This document shows positions 25,936 to 36,368 of a stretch of 64,000 bases of DNA, in pieces. The position numbers were made by a program, and so were the translations under genes. Below the pieces are notes generated by a model. The model had not been told where the DNA came from, did no database searches, and worked only from the letters and a program-made list of their open reading frames with translations. The stretch spans positions 62,001 to 126,000 of the forward strand of contig FMBT01000366.1 in NCBI GenBank assembly GCA_900095095.1, read 5' to 3'. The DNA comes from Fragilariopsis cylindrus CCMP1102. Its lineage: Eukaryota > Bacillariophyta > Bacillariophyceae > Bacillariales > Bacillariaceae. Position 1 is the first letter of the stretch. Each line of letters begins with the position of its first letter.

Positions 25936-26275
25936 TGTAGTGTTATTTATCTTGCGAAGAGAAAAGAAGTGGGAGATTCTTGTTGTTGTGAAATAAGAAA
26001 CGTAAATCAAGTAAGTAATGATAAATTAACAGGCAGTGCTGACTGTTGACAAAAAAATTCGGAGCTTCTTTCATTTCGCAGGATTTTTTTCATTTTTCAA
26101 ATCTTCTCTTTCCTATTTCGCTCTACCGTGCCAGTTTCGTGCTACCAGTTTCGCGCTACCAGGGGCATGCGCTTCACTGGGCATAGGTGATTCACAGCTT
26201 GGTTCACGTTCGCAGATCCTTCTTTCAATAAATACTACCACAATAGGTCCATTCGCCACCATCATCTTATATTTG

Positions 26276-26500
26276 GCAAGCATTACTTAACTTCATCATC
26301 GTTTGTATTGTTATTTATCTTTGTATTTAATAATAATGAGTCAATTGTACTCGTCACGTACTGTACTTCGAAGTACTGTACCGTATATTCAGTACCGTAT
26401 TCAATACCGTATTCAGTATGTGTTGTACAGTACAGTACAGTAGCATGCAAAAATATCTTCGCCGATTTCGCTACTTTATTTACCGTACGACGCGCTATCA
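26276..26500 (-). repeat. Promoter-like repeat R, copy a, with fragment of the LPMO-like gene start
   Basis: On the minus strand this reads as in the sequence ahead of LPMO-like copy B: the GCGCGTCG start, GTAGCGAAATCGGCGAAGATA, TTTTTGCATGC, several 12-bp GAATACGGTACT-type units, GACTCATTATTA and AAGATAAATAACAATACA. It then gives two ATGs and about six codons of the LPMO-like N-terminus before homology stops. It lies about 340 bp upstream of intact copy A, so the promoter block was separated from the gene or is a further partial copy. Confidence 0.75.
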
Positions 26501-26604
26501 ATCATCACAACAAACTATTTAGATCCTTTTCATTATTGCGTAGTACTAGTACTACTGTATTCCTCTTTGACGATAATCGATCGCTATAATTGAATGTCTC
26601 TACG

Positions 26605-26927
26605 TACTTCCTCCGTGCAACCGTAACTTCACGCGCGCTATGAGGCGAAAATTTAGCACGTTATTCACACCCTATCACTCAAAAAGCTAAATAATGCCCA
26701 GAAAATAACTAGCAAATACTAGTAAAACTATTCATAATTCAACTGTGTGCAAGTCTATCAATAGTATACAATTTCTTTCCAAATTTGAAGGTTCCATCTG
26801 AACTATTATTCTACACAGATTTCATAATATATCAACATCCATAAGGTTCTACCCTTTTTTTATTTTCCAAGCATGTTAATTTTTCAAACAATAGCGCGCT
26901 TGAAGTTACGGTTGCACGGAGGAAGTA
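26605..26927. mobile_element. MITE 1, TA-flanked, long terminal inverted repeats
   Basis: TA dinucleotides (26605-26606 and 26926-26927) bound CTTCCTCCGTGCAACCGTAA...TTACGGTTGCACGGAGGAAG, with inverted repeats of about 35 bp reaching GCGCGCTAT. About 320 bp and no coding capacity. The interior shares long blocks with MITE 2. The TA target and CTTCCTCC end recall Tc1/mariner-derived Stowaway-like MITEs. Confidence 0.85.
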
Positions 26928-26999
26928 CGCTTTTTCCATACTATATTCTCAGTCGTACGTACGTGAGCGTATTATCTCTCGAATTGAAATTATTTGAAA

Positions 27000-27351
27000 T
27001 ACTTCCTCCGGGCAACGCTAAACGCGGAGGGGGCTATCGGCTAAACATTTTAGCCTTATTAACACGCTATCACTCAAAAAACTAAATAATGCCCAAAAAA
27101 TAACTAGCAAATACTAGTAAAACTATACATCATTCAACTGTGTACAACTCTATCAATAAACAATATCTTTCAAAATTTGAAGACTCCATCTAAAGTATTA
27201 TTCTACACAGAATTCATATATCAACATCCATAAGGTTCTATATTTCCTGCTAAAATAGGCAACGTGATAGACGAAATTAGCATGTGTTAATTACGCGCAA
27301 AAATTAACAACCGATAGCCCCCTGCGCGTTTAGCGTTGCCCGGAGGAAGTA
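27000..27351. mobile_element. MITE 2, same family as MITE 1
   Basis: TA (27000-27001, 27350-27351) flanks CTTCCTCCGGGCAACGCTAA...TTAGCGTTGCCCGGAGGAAG. The inverted repeats extend about 40 bp with small differences (GGGGGCTATCGG versus CCGATAGCCCCC). The interior matches MITE 1 over AACTAGCAAATACTAGTAAA and ATCAACATCCATAAGGTTCT. No ORF. Confidence 0.85.
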
Positions 27352-27510
27352 ATTACTAATTGCTGTGTCGTCCAGTCGTTGAAATAGATTAAAAAGGGTC
27401 ATTTATTTTTCTTAATTAATAATTTTTTACACTTTCTTTACTACCGTTAACATCATATATTGATTGGTTCAAAGAAAGACAAAAAAAAAGACAAGAAGTA
27501 AAAACAGAAG

Positions 27511-29280
27511 ATGGTGAATATAAGCACTACTACCAATGGTGGAAGTAGTCATAGTAGGCATAATGGATCATCAAAATCGTCGTCATTGTCAGGGAATAAG
27601 AATATGAATTTGAACAAGAAAAAGAAAAAGAAAATGATTAGTATATATTCTATTCTATTCACAATAATATTATTGTTAATTGCTATTGAAATTATCGCGT
27701 ATACGTATATAAATTTACCAGAAAGTAATGAAAGCAGCAACGAAGTACAAACACTAATTTTAGAACAACATAGTCAACAACAGCGCCAACAACAACAACA
27801 ACAACAATCACCAATATTAACACCAAAACAACAACGTCAAAACAAAAATCAAAAATTACGATTAGAAAATCAAAACTTTCATGACAAACAAAATTATATG
27901 AAAAACAACAACAAGAATTACGTCAAAGTATACAAAAGTATGATAATACCACACTGGAGGAACGAATAAAAACATCATTGAAAATACAAAGTATGGGTAT
28001 CTCCAAAGAGGAATATACCTTAGATGAAATACCACCCTGGTCTCAAATTATATCAAATTTTAATTCTGTGACAAAAAATGATATTGAAAAAGATGATAAT
28101 GATGACGATGAACCAATTATACTTGGTTTACACGAATATTGTCCAGATTATCGACAACAATATCAGCATCAAAATAATATTGCCACCGGTCCCGCTGGTA
28201 TGTTTTCAACTGGTACTAATTTAATTGCTATCTTAATGAAAACAAATTGTCGAAGTCCCTCTGCCGAAAGAACCAGAGCAAGAGGTTTTAATTTAATACA
28301 AGTTCCGGTACGTTAAAAATTGAATTATATTGAATTGAATTGAATTGAATTGAATATACAATTCATTACTAGACATCTTTGACGATGCGACGGTGACGTT
28401 GACGCTGATGAGATATTTTATCTTTCTAAAAATGTATTTTCTCATCTTTCTTTTCCTTTTTCTCTTTTTCTCTATAAATAATAAGTGGGGAAAACATAAT
28501 CCAGCCGATGCCAGAACCTATCGTCATCGAGTGACGAATCCAAGAATTACTGGTGGTAATAAAAATTATGATGCCGTCTTACCAATCGTAGCAATCCGAC
28601 ATCCCTATACCTGGATGACAGCTATGTGTCGACATTCGTATCAAACACGATGGAAACATGTCCGTGATCATTGTTACGAATCATTATATTTACAGAATCC
28701 TATATTAAAAGTACCCTATGGCTTTAAAAATTATACCACAATCGATCCAACTACAGGAACAAGTGTCACAAAAAATGTCACAAATTCTTATAAGTCCTTA
28801 GCGGATATGTGGGTCGAATGGTATAAACCCTATTATCTTGATACACTCTATAATAATACACCACGTATTATGGTCCGTCATGAAGATTTAGTCTACCGGC
28901 CGAAAAAAGTAATTACCTCCATCTGTGAATGTGTCGGTGGTACCATCCGTTCCGATGGATTTCAATATAAAGAAGATTCTGCGAATGAAGGTAAAGGACA
29001 TGGCAAACATCGATCAGGATTATTAACAGCAATTATAAAATATGGTCAACCATTAGAAGATTGGTATGCATCCTATACAAGTACCGATCGTAAGATAATG
29101 AAATCTGTCTTTCAAGGTAATGAGAATGAGAATGATGAGAATAATGAGAATGAGAATGTGAAATTAATGCGTACTATATATAAAACATTTCAATATAAAT
29201 TATATGATGATCTATCAGATCCAATACGTAATACAGGATGGGAACAGAAAATGAATCCCATATTATTTCCACCCACCTGA
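27511..29280 (+). CDS. Type II membrane sulfotransferase-like protein
   Basis: ATG 27511; about 530 residues if one missing base near 27890 (A-run) is allowed. A Lys-rich cytosolic head is followed by one membrane span (about residues 46-66) and a Gln/Asn-rich stem, the usual Golgi type II layout. The PAPS-binding P-loop-like motif is GPAGMFSTGTNLIAILMKTNC minus its last residue, and the 3'-phosphate motif is VAIRHPYTWMTAMCRHSY. A 178-nt phase-0 intron (28308-28485) joins QVP to WGKHNPA, restoring the VPWGKH motif. MVRHEDLVYRP is the third conserved block. Such enzymes move sulfate from PAPS to glycans; the acceptor cannot be predicted. It ends at TGA 29280, convergent with the next gene. Confidence 0.7.
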
Positions 29281-29493
29281 ATGAATGAATCCACCCTGAA
29301 TCCACCCTGAATCACCACCTACCTATTTACCTAATAACATCAAAACAATAACCACAACAATACAATAATAACCATGGATAGATGTAAAATATTATATCAA
29401 AAATATACTATTTATCATTTAATTCAATTCAATTCGATTCTAGACGATTTATCTATTTCAATTTATCTTATTTTATTTATTATACAATCATCA

Positions 29494-29997
29494 TCACAGC
29501 ATAGCAGCCACCAACGGAGACAATAACGACGACTGTACGACTGCACGGAATCTATTTGCTTGATAATAAGATAAATCATTCTTACTACTGGACGACGACG
29601 ACAACGACGGTTGTGATGGTGGTGATGATGATTCTTCACAGCATTCCTCACATGGAAATACCTCATCTGACACTAAATCGGATTCTAGTTGATCGTTGTT
29701 GTCAATATTGTTGTTGTCATCGATCGGCCGTCGTAATACATCATTTAACCATTCGTTAAAAGCTAAATTCACAGTTGTACCATTTATAGATGCTTTTATA
29801 GGTGCTTTCAACCATACTTTATCTAAATCTTCCTCTGAATCATTCAAATCACCAAGTACTGTATGGAATTCACAGGAACTCAAAAATATCTATGATGATG
29901 AGCGACATCAGTTACTTCTTCTTGTTCGCAATTTACAACCGATGATGACAATAATAAACACGTAATATAGTAGCCCAAATGGCAATTTGTTCATCAT
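29494..29997 (-). CDS. Small secreted protein, unknown function, two frame breaks
   Basis: Double ATG at 29997/29994 opens a hydrophobic leader (PFGLLYYVFIIVIIG), then VNCEQEEVTDVAHHHRYF in a shifted frame. After one missing T in TTTTT (about 29888) follows SSCEFHTVLGDLNDSEEDL, NGTTVNLAFNEWLNDVL and an acidic, Cys- and Ser-rich tail to TGA 29494. About 165 residues. The family is not recognised. The first about 45 codons and upstream region recur as a truncated copy at 32460-32680. Confidence 0.5.
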
Positions 29998-30099
29998 TCT
30001 TTTTATGTCCTTACTTCAGTTCTCTTCTTCTGATTTTGGTACTGTGTAATTAAGTGTGTCTTGTATTTTTAATTCTTTATTCGTCACTTCTATTCTTCA

Positions 30100-30210
30100 A
30101 TGCTTTTTTGCTTTTCGAGTTTGTGGTGATGGAAGCGCGTCGTGCGGTAAAAGTAGCGAAATCGGAAAGATATTTTTGCATGCTACTTCGAACTACGTGA
30201 CGCGAAAGCG
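30100..30210 (+). repeat. Promoter-like repeat R, copy b (no iterons)
   Basis: Reads GTGGTGATGGAAGCGCGTCG, AAAGTAGCGAAATCGG, ATATTTTTGCATGCTACTTC and GTGACGCGAAAGCGACGAAAC, like copies c and d but without the 12-bp GAATACGGTACT block. It lies upstream of the small secreted-protein gene (29494-29997, -). Confidence 0.7.
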
Positions 30211-30417
30211 ACGAAACTCTCTCTGAGCACGCAATTTCTGGATTGAAACTCAGGAGTTTTTTGGTCGCGCGAACTAAATTGAGAGCAAACAATCAACGTT
30301 TAAGGAATATTAGGTCATCTGCACCAGCTGGCGAACCAACAATTACTGAATCAATCCATCAGTCTGGTAATGGATCCGGTACTCCCGATCCGGTACTGGA
30401 TCCGGCAATGCTTATAT

Positions 30418-30700
30418 GCATTTCGAGTTTGTAATTTATTATTTTATGTCATGCCTTCAGTTATGTGGTGGTGATGATGGAAGCGCGTCGCACGGTACGG
30501 TGAATAAAGTAGCGAAATCGGCAAAGATATTTTTGCATGCCACTGTGCACACATACTGAATACGGTACTGAAAACGGTACTGAATACGGTGCACAGTACT
30601 TCGAAGTACGTGACGCGAACGCGACGAAACGAAAAGACTATTACTAGTGTTGCGACTGATCTACAATTGACTCATTATTAAATACCAAGATAAATAACAA
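30418..30700 (+). repeat. Promoter-like repeat R, copy c, upstream of LPMO-like copy B
   Basis: Shares GTAATTTATTATTTTA, GGAAGCGCGTCG, GTAGCGAAATCGGCAAAGAT, TTTTTGCATGC, three GAATACGGTACT-type units (30558-30595), then GTGACGCGAACGCGACGAAA and GACTCATTATTA. It ends just before the copy B start codon, so it is the likely promoter and 5' UTR. Confidence 0.75.
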
Positions 30701-30707
30701 TACAACG

Positions 30708-32458
30708 ATGATGAAGTTTAGTAATGCTTGCCTTCTTCGAATCACGATCACTTCTTCTGTGGTTCTATCCGTGTTAGGACACGGTAGACTGGTTTATCCT
30801 GAGGGTCCGGAGCGGATGACAACCCTTGCCATGGTGAATGTGTTGTAGGTAACCTGGTAGACAGTAACGTGGTAGACCCCTACAATTTTAATTGGTTTAC
30901 ATCCGGAACAGCACCAGGATGCACGGCAAACGGTCAAAATACACCTATCGGAGGAAAGTTTTGCGAAGAAGTCATGCAACCTACTTTAAAAAGTCTCGAC
31001 CAGCTTTCAAATCCAACATTTTACCGTGATGGCGACTGCGAAAATTCAATCGCAATGTATCTGTATAAGAACGATACCAAAGAGTGTGCGAAGGATATGC
31101 AATATAGGCAGACTGAGGTATACAAAGGCAATATTTCGGCATCAATTTATGCCAGCAATCCGTGGTTTGTTCCTGGAACTGCACCCCTCGTAGATTCTTG
31201 CGGCGTTCTTGGTGGGTGGAAATATTCAAATGCAAGAGATTACATTGCTGGACCCGGCGATGGTTTCTATCTTGAATCCCACGGTGAAGGTGGAGTTGTC
31301 AACGGAGCGATGCCGCCTAAGAATATGGACCCTCCTGCCGGAACTTTAGGATCTACCGTTCTATCCTGGGAGGTGAACATGCGGATGCAAAATGCACAGG
31401 GTGACTCGGTAGCTGCATATCCAACTGTTTGGACCTCAGGAGAGACTGTTGAAGGATCATATTCCCTCTATGCAAACCACGGAGGAGGACATCAATATCG
31501 TCTCTGTCCTCTTGATAACTTGATTAACAACACATTTGACGAAACCTGCTTTCAAGCAATGGTGATGGAATTTGCAAGTGATAATTCTTTATTCATTGCC
31601 ACATCTGATGACGGTACCACCACTGTAAACATTACATTTGACGCGATGGATATCAATGACAATAATACTGATGGTGTTATGCCAAAGGGTAGCACGTGGA
31701 GGAAACTTGGTATCCCTCCATGCATAAACGCTTTTACTGGAAACTGCACGGGACCGCAGTTCACGGATCACGCTCCTCCTGGATATTACGGTTCTTATTT
31801 CGATGTTGCTGTAAAGTCTCCTGATTTTGAAGCTGTTACAAATCGTTGGAAAGTTGTTGACGAATTGAAGGTTCCAGAAGGTCTCAATGGTGATTACGTT
31901 GTTAGCTGGAGATGGGATTCCGAACAAACACCACAGGTTTGGACACAGTGTGCTATTGTCACAATTGTTGATCCTGAGAATATGCTAGGAGATGGTGATA
32001 GCGGCGACAATGACAAAGACAATGACAAGTGTGAATCACTCAATGACATTGTTTGCGGCAGCCAGGATTTTATTCTTTTCTGTGATGCCTTAAAGGCTGC
32101 TAAATTAGATTCCTCCTTTGACAAAGAAACATGGACGTTTTTCATTCCCAATGATGATGCTTTTGAGAAAGCTGGAGAAATACTTGAACCATTGTCCAAT
32201 GATACTGTGAACAATATCCTTATGTTCCATGCCGTTCCTGGTAAAATCCTCAACAGCGATGACCTCAAGTGTGGAGAAAAAATTGAAATGTTCAACGGTG
32301 ATTCAAGTCGTACCAAATGCATCAACAGTGCCATGTACCAGAATGGTGCCGGGAATACTCAATTTTTGTCTTCTCCTCAGATCATTCAAACTGATATCAA
32401 ATTCTGCAATGGAGTTGCTCACGTTGTCGACGGAGTAATGTTCCCCAAATTTAGTTAA
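30708..32458 (+). CDS. Secreted LPMO-like protein with C-terminal fasciclin domain, copy B (intronless)
   Basis: ATG 30708; about 583 residues if one A is restored near 30820 (ATGACAACCC read as ATGACAAACCC gives MTNPCHGEC as in copy A). The signal peptide ends SVLG, followed by HGRLVYPEG, placing His first in the mature protein. CGVLGGW, ANHGGGHQYRLCP and GDYVVSWRWDSEQTPQVW match LPMO-type cores, and the two His could form the copper brace. FAS1 spans roughly the last 130 residues (FFIPNDDAFEKAG, GVAHVVDGVMFPKF). Many NxT/S sites suggest glycosylation. Likely role: oxidation or binding of an extracellular polysaccharide with adhesion; the substrate is not deducible. The two introns of copy A are absent. 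The gene lies between direct copies of repeat R. Confidence 0.75.
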
Positions 32459-32459
32459 A

Positions 32460-32680
32460 TTTGCGCACATTGTTTCCTTTTGGAAGACACAGTATAGATC
32501 ATCATCAGTATCGCTACTATTATTAATGGAAGCAGTAGCCGCGACTACGGACCTATGATGATAAGCGACATCATCAGTTATTTCTTGTTCGCAATTTACA
32601 ATAACTGCTGTTGTACTACCGATGATGACAATAATAAGCACGTAATATAGTAGTAGCCCAAATTTCATAGTTCTTTTCAT
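32460..32680 (-). pseudogene. Truncated copy of the small secreted-protein gene
   Basis: ATG 32680, then MKFGLLLYYVLIIVIIG and VNCEQEITDDVAYHHR match the N-terminus of the gene at 29494-29997. Similarity then ends and the frame runs antisense through the 3' end of LPMO-like copy B (to about 32303). The duplicated unit includes the upstream region and repeat R copy d, so it is a 5' fragment carried by duplication. Confidence 0.6.
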
Positions 32681-32787
32681 ATTCCTACTTCAGTTCTTCT
32701 TTTTCTGATTAGTACTAGCTGTGTAATTACTTCGAGGTATGCGTGTAATGTGTTTTAATTCTATATATGTCGCTTCTTCTTCAATGC

Positions 32788-33075
32788 TTTTGCTTTTCGA
32801 GGTTTGTAATTTATTATTTTATTTCTTCAGTTCTTTGTGGTGATGGAAGCGCGTCGTACTTACGGTAAAAGTAGCGAAATCGGCAAAGATATTTTTGCAT
32901 GCTAAAGTACAGTACACATATAATGAATACGGTACTGGATACGCTACTAAATATGGTACTGAATACGCTACTGAATACGGTACTGTACGTTCGAAGTGCG
33001 TGACGCGAACGCGACGAAACGAAAAGACTATTAGTGTTGCGACTGGTCGGTCTACAATTGACTCATTATTATTAA
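32788..33075 (+). repeat. Promoter-like repeat R, copy d, five iterons
   Basis: Same order as copy c, with an expanded block of about five GAATACGGTACT-type 12-mers at 32922-32985, then GTGACGCGAACGCGACGAAA and GACTCATTATTATTAAA. It lies between the truncated secreted-protein copy (-) and a 5'-truncated membrane-protein fragment (+). Confidence 0.75.
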
Positions 33076-33079
33076 ACAC

Positions 33080-33361
33080 CATAGTGATTGTCGTCTATGC
33101 TTTGCTATCTTCGGTCTCGTTGCTGCACTTAGATACAGTGTATGTATGCTTGGTACTGGGGTCTTCTTTATCCTTGTTCAATTCGGATACTCCATTTATG
33201 AAATTTTTGCGTTCGATTCATACAACACAGGTGGAGATATTGGCACCATTATTGCCCTTATCATCGGATATGGATTATTTCTTTATCCAGTTATCGGATT
33301 GATCACTGAAATTAAGAGTGGGGTTATGAGTTGTGAAACTTATCCCCGTGAAGGTATGTAA
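33080..33361 (+). pseudogene. 5'-truncated membrane-protein fragment fused to repeat R
   Basis: An open frame begins directly at the end of repeat R copy d without an ATG (CRLCFAIFGLVAALRYSVC) and continues MLGTGVFFILVQFGYSIYEIF, then GTIIALIIGYGLFLYPVIGL, ending PREGM before TAA at 33359-33361. The first in-frame ATG is 33146. Two or three hydrophobic helices are visible. GTATGT at the end could be a donor. The family is not recognised; it looks like the remains of a multi-span protein. Confidence 0.4.
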
Positions 33362-33551
33362 AGTTGTTGTTCGAATCTTGTGATATATATGTATCTCTTT
33401 CCTCTCTCCTCGCCTATCTAACGAAATCTATTCTCATTATTCCTACCTATAATCGCTACCACCCACCAACTTCAATACTACACTAGCCTATTCCTGCTGC
33501 TGTAGCCCAAAAGTTTGATTAAATAGGAAATGAAGAAAAATACATGGCAAT

Positions 33552-33898
33552 GTAACGAACGATAAAATAGCTACTAGTGCTGTAGCTTACCTACGTTGGA
33601 AGATGTTCTCGTTTGTCCTGCAGTACTACTTCTGGTAGTGGGCAGTTAGTTAGTTAGTTAGTTAGTTAGTTGATCAGGTAGGTAGGTAGAAGTAGTATTG
33701 AAAAGATTCTTCTTTAAAACAGTCATTCATAGGTCTTATTTGATTATCTAGGGTTTTTAATTAAATAATGGTTATTGCTTGTACTAAGTCGCACATCTTC
33801 ATCTGCTTCGTCTACCTATTTTGCTTATATTTCGCAAAAAAAAAACGATCCCGAGACGCAATACTTTTTCTTTCTTTTTCAATTAATCATTTTCATAA
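33552..33898 (-). repeat. Right arm of large inverted duplication
   Basis: Reverse complement of 23344-23676, including on the minus strand the last few codons and stop of the PAO-like gene (CATTTTCATAAT region at 33885-33898). Because it contains a gene end, this arm is the derived copy. Confidence 0.85.
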
Positions 33899-35171
33899 TA
33901 AGAATCGAAGGAATGAATCAACGTTTAAGGAATATCGTACTACTGTATGTATCTTGTATGAGGTGTACTGTCGTAATAATTCTATTTACGGTATGCATAC
34001 TCTAGTTCGTATAAACCATACCCTCTAGAACGTACTGTACTGGACATATCAGTTTATTATGGATTGATGATTCGGACGATCATTATCATAATATGTGCTA
34101 TCATGTTACACAGTACAGTACAAGAATAACGGGTCAAAAAAACACCCGTTATCATTTTTAACCTCATTCATTATTATTTTTTGATACGTTCAGATACTTA
34201 TCTAATTTATTGAGGTTCATTAATTATTGTATTTTTCATTTAATGTGATACAGTACTATACCTGGTACACGCTTTCATTCTGTTATTTGTTTTGTGATTT
34301 TTATCTGTGAAGTAAAGCATGAATGAAATATATATAATATAAATAAATGAAGAAATAATACAAAAGGTGCGGACGAATCAATCGGTGTATCAGTGGGATT
34401 ATAAAGTATCAGTTGGTTTGAATTAGAAGGTGAATTAGTCGATGACTTATAGACAGCGAATCAATCAGTCGGTGTATCAGTAGGATTGTACAATAGTGAT
34501 ACAAATTATTTTATCTAAAAAAAAGATTTCTTGCGATTTAACGCACTGCATAAACCCGAAGAGCGGTTACTCTTCTAAGCGTCATTCACTTCCAAATACG
34601 CAATCCCTTCGTTCTTCACGATCACCTACAAATAGAGAGTCGCGCGTGAATGGAAATTCGCCTGTCAATACACAGTAAACCTTCCACGGAGGTTTTCTTA
34701 TGTATTTCTCATCACGAATACATCATTATTTTGTAAGTATTCGCTTTCTTTGACAAAAAAAATGGTGCTAATATTGTTATTCGGTATTGGATTTTTTAGT
34801 CATTTTTATGGAGTCGCCAATTCCCTTAAATAATATTTGATCGAAATGCTTGGTGATGCGACTTCGATGACTTCGTACTACTGTATAGTTCACCTTTTTT
34901 TGCTTCACTAAAATTGTGTCCGATCACAATATATCATATACAGTACCGTATTTCCGTATCTCTGGATGTTTCTTCTTTTATACATAGAAAGGAAAGCGCT
35001 AATAACCAAAACAAAGAAGAAAAAAACAAAGAAAAGGACAAGAAGAGATGAAACAAAGAGACAGCCGGTAGTAGCACAAATACAAAAATACAAATACATT
35101 ATAAGGTGTGTGTGTGTGTGTGTGTGGTAACGATTCTCACTATTTTATATCGCACGGATACATTACATACG
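33899..35171. other. Intergenic region
   Basis: AT-rich and without a convincing gene. Contains a perfect 9-bp hairpin (ATAACGGGT 34126-34134, ACCCGTTAT 34144-34152) with a C-A7-C loop, and a GT microsatellite at 35106-35125 just before the next gene. Confidence 0.5.
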
Positions 35172-36368
35172 ATGGCAATGCAACGTTTTATTCAAGATTT
35201 ACGTCTAGATTTACCATTATTATCTTTGGACGACGGTGACTATAACATTGTTCTTGTAAGTGACAATGCTCGGGTAATCAAAAAATCAACATCTTCGACA
35301 TTCTCTGCCCTACGGAATAACAACAAGAATGAATACGATCGATGGGGTACTAGTTGTGGTAGCAAGAGTCTAAATTCGAAAAATAGAGGTAGTAGTAGCA
35401 GCATAAAACGAAGAAGAATGAATGATTCTTCTTTAAGTATTCCAAAAAGGAAATTGACAAAACCTACGACTACGAGGGATTGTTGCTTGACTGTTCCTAA
35501 AAGAAGTTGGATAGGATCATCGTCGTCATCATCATCGTTATCATCATCATCATCGCCATCAGCAATAGCAACAGCAACAGCTACAGCTACAGCAACAGCT
35601 ACAGCAACAGCAACAGCTACAGCTACAGCAAAAGCAAAAGCAAGGGCATCAACGAGATTAACAGTAGCAAACGCACTAGCTAAAGCTACAGCTACACCTA
35701 CAGCAAAAGCACCCGTAGTAGATAGAGGACTGCATAAAAGAGATTCGTTGGAAATTACAAAATATCATAATGCTACTCGTAATAATCGTTACAATGACAA
35801 CCATCAAGCAAACTCCTCGTCAGATCGGAACTTTTCTTGGTCTTCAAAAAACACAATAAAAGAAGACCCATCTGCCATTAATAAGATGATTAACAGCAAC
35901 AGTAAAATCTACGTAAACAATAATACTCGTGTTGTTCGTCAAGTTATTCCCTCATTGTTGACAACACTTTCGATGTCAATCTCAGCTTTGTCGTTCACTT
36001 CTATGTCTTCATCGAGTTCAATTGAGAATAAGATGAGAGGTAATAACAGAAATGCATCATTATCCAAACAACACAACATGTATGATGGAAACACAAAAAA
36101 GGCTGATAACGTTAATGTTATTGGTAAATTACAACGTGCATTAGGGTTGGGGCTAGGGTTAGGCACCATCGACGGCATCAAGAAGAAAAGGAAGAAAAGG
36201 AAGAAAATCAATACTGTACTAACAAGAACAAAAGAAAGTGCACACGTATTTCCTCCAGCGAACGCTAACTACGCACAGGGCTATGGTAGGAAATTTTCAC
36301 AAGAAAAACGCGTAGGAAAACCCTTAAAATCGGGGCTAAAATCTACCCCATCGACAGTAAAGATATAG
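35172..36368 (+). CDS. Unrecognised low-complexity protein, paralogue 1
   Basis: Start chosen at ATG 35172 (MAMQRFIQDLRLDLPLL); the open frame extends upstream into a GT repeat without ATG. About 398 residues. Shared with the neighbour at 37493 in the same order: NIVLVSDNARV, YDRWGTSC, two copies of a CLTVPKRSW/SLSIPKRKL motif, DSLEITKY and SDRNFSW. Between them lie Ser runs and an Ala-Thr/Ala-Lys tract. The last about 40 codons, from about 36247, lie inside a MITE-like element, so the present C-terminus and stop come from an insertion. No known domain; a disordered protein carrying short linear motifs is likely. Confidence 0.6.
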   Translation: MAMQRFIQDLRLDLPLLSLDDGDYNIVLVSDNARVIKKSTSSTFSALRNNNKNEYDRWGTSCGSKSLNSKNRGSSSSIKRRRMNDSSLSIPKRKLTKPTTTRDCCLTVPKRSWIGSSSSSSSLSSSSSPSAIATATATATATATATATATATAKAKARASTRLTVANALAKATATPTAKAPVVDRGLHKRDSLEITKYHNATRNNRYNDNHQANSSSDRNFSWSSKNTIKEDPSAINKMINSNSKIYVNNNTRVVRQVIPSLLTTLSMSISALSFTSMSSSSSIENKMRGNNRNASLSKQHNMYDGNTKKADNVNVIGKLQRALGLGLGLGTIDGIKKKRKKRKKINTVLTRTKESAHVFPPANANYAQGYGRKFSQEKRVGKPLKSGLKSTPSTVKI

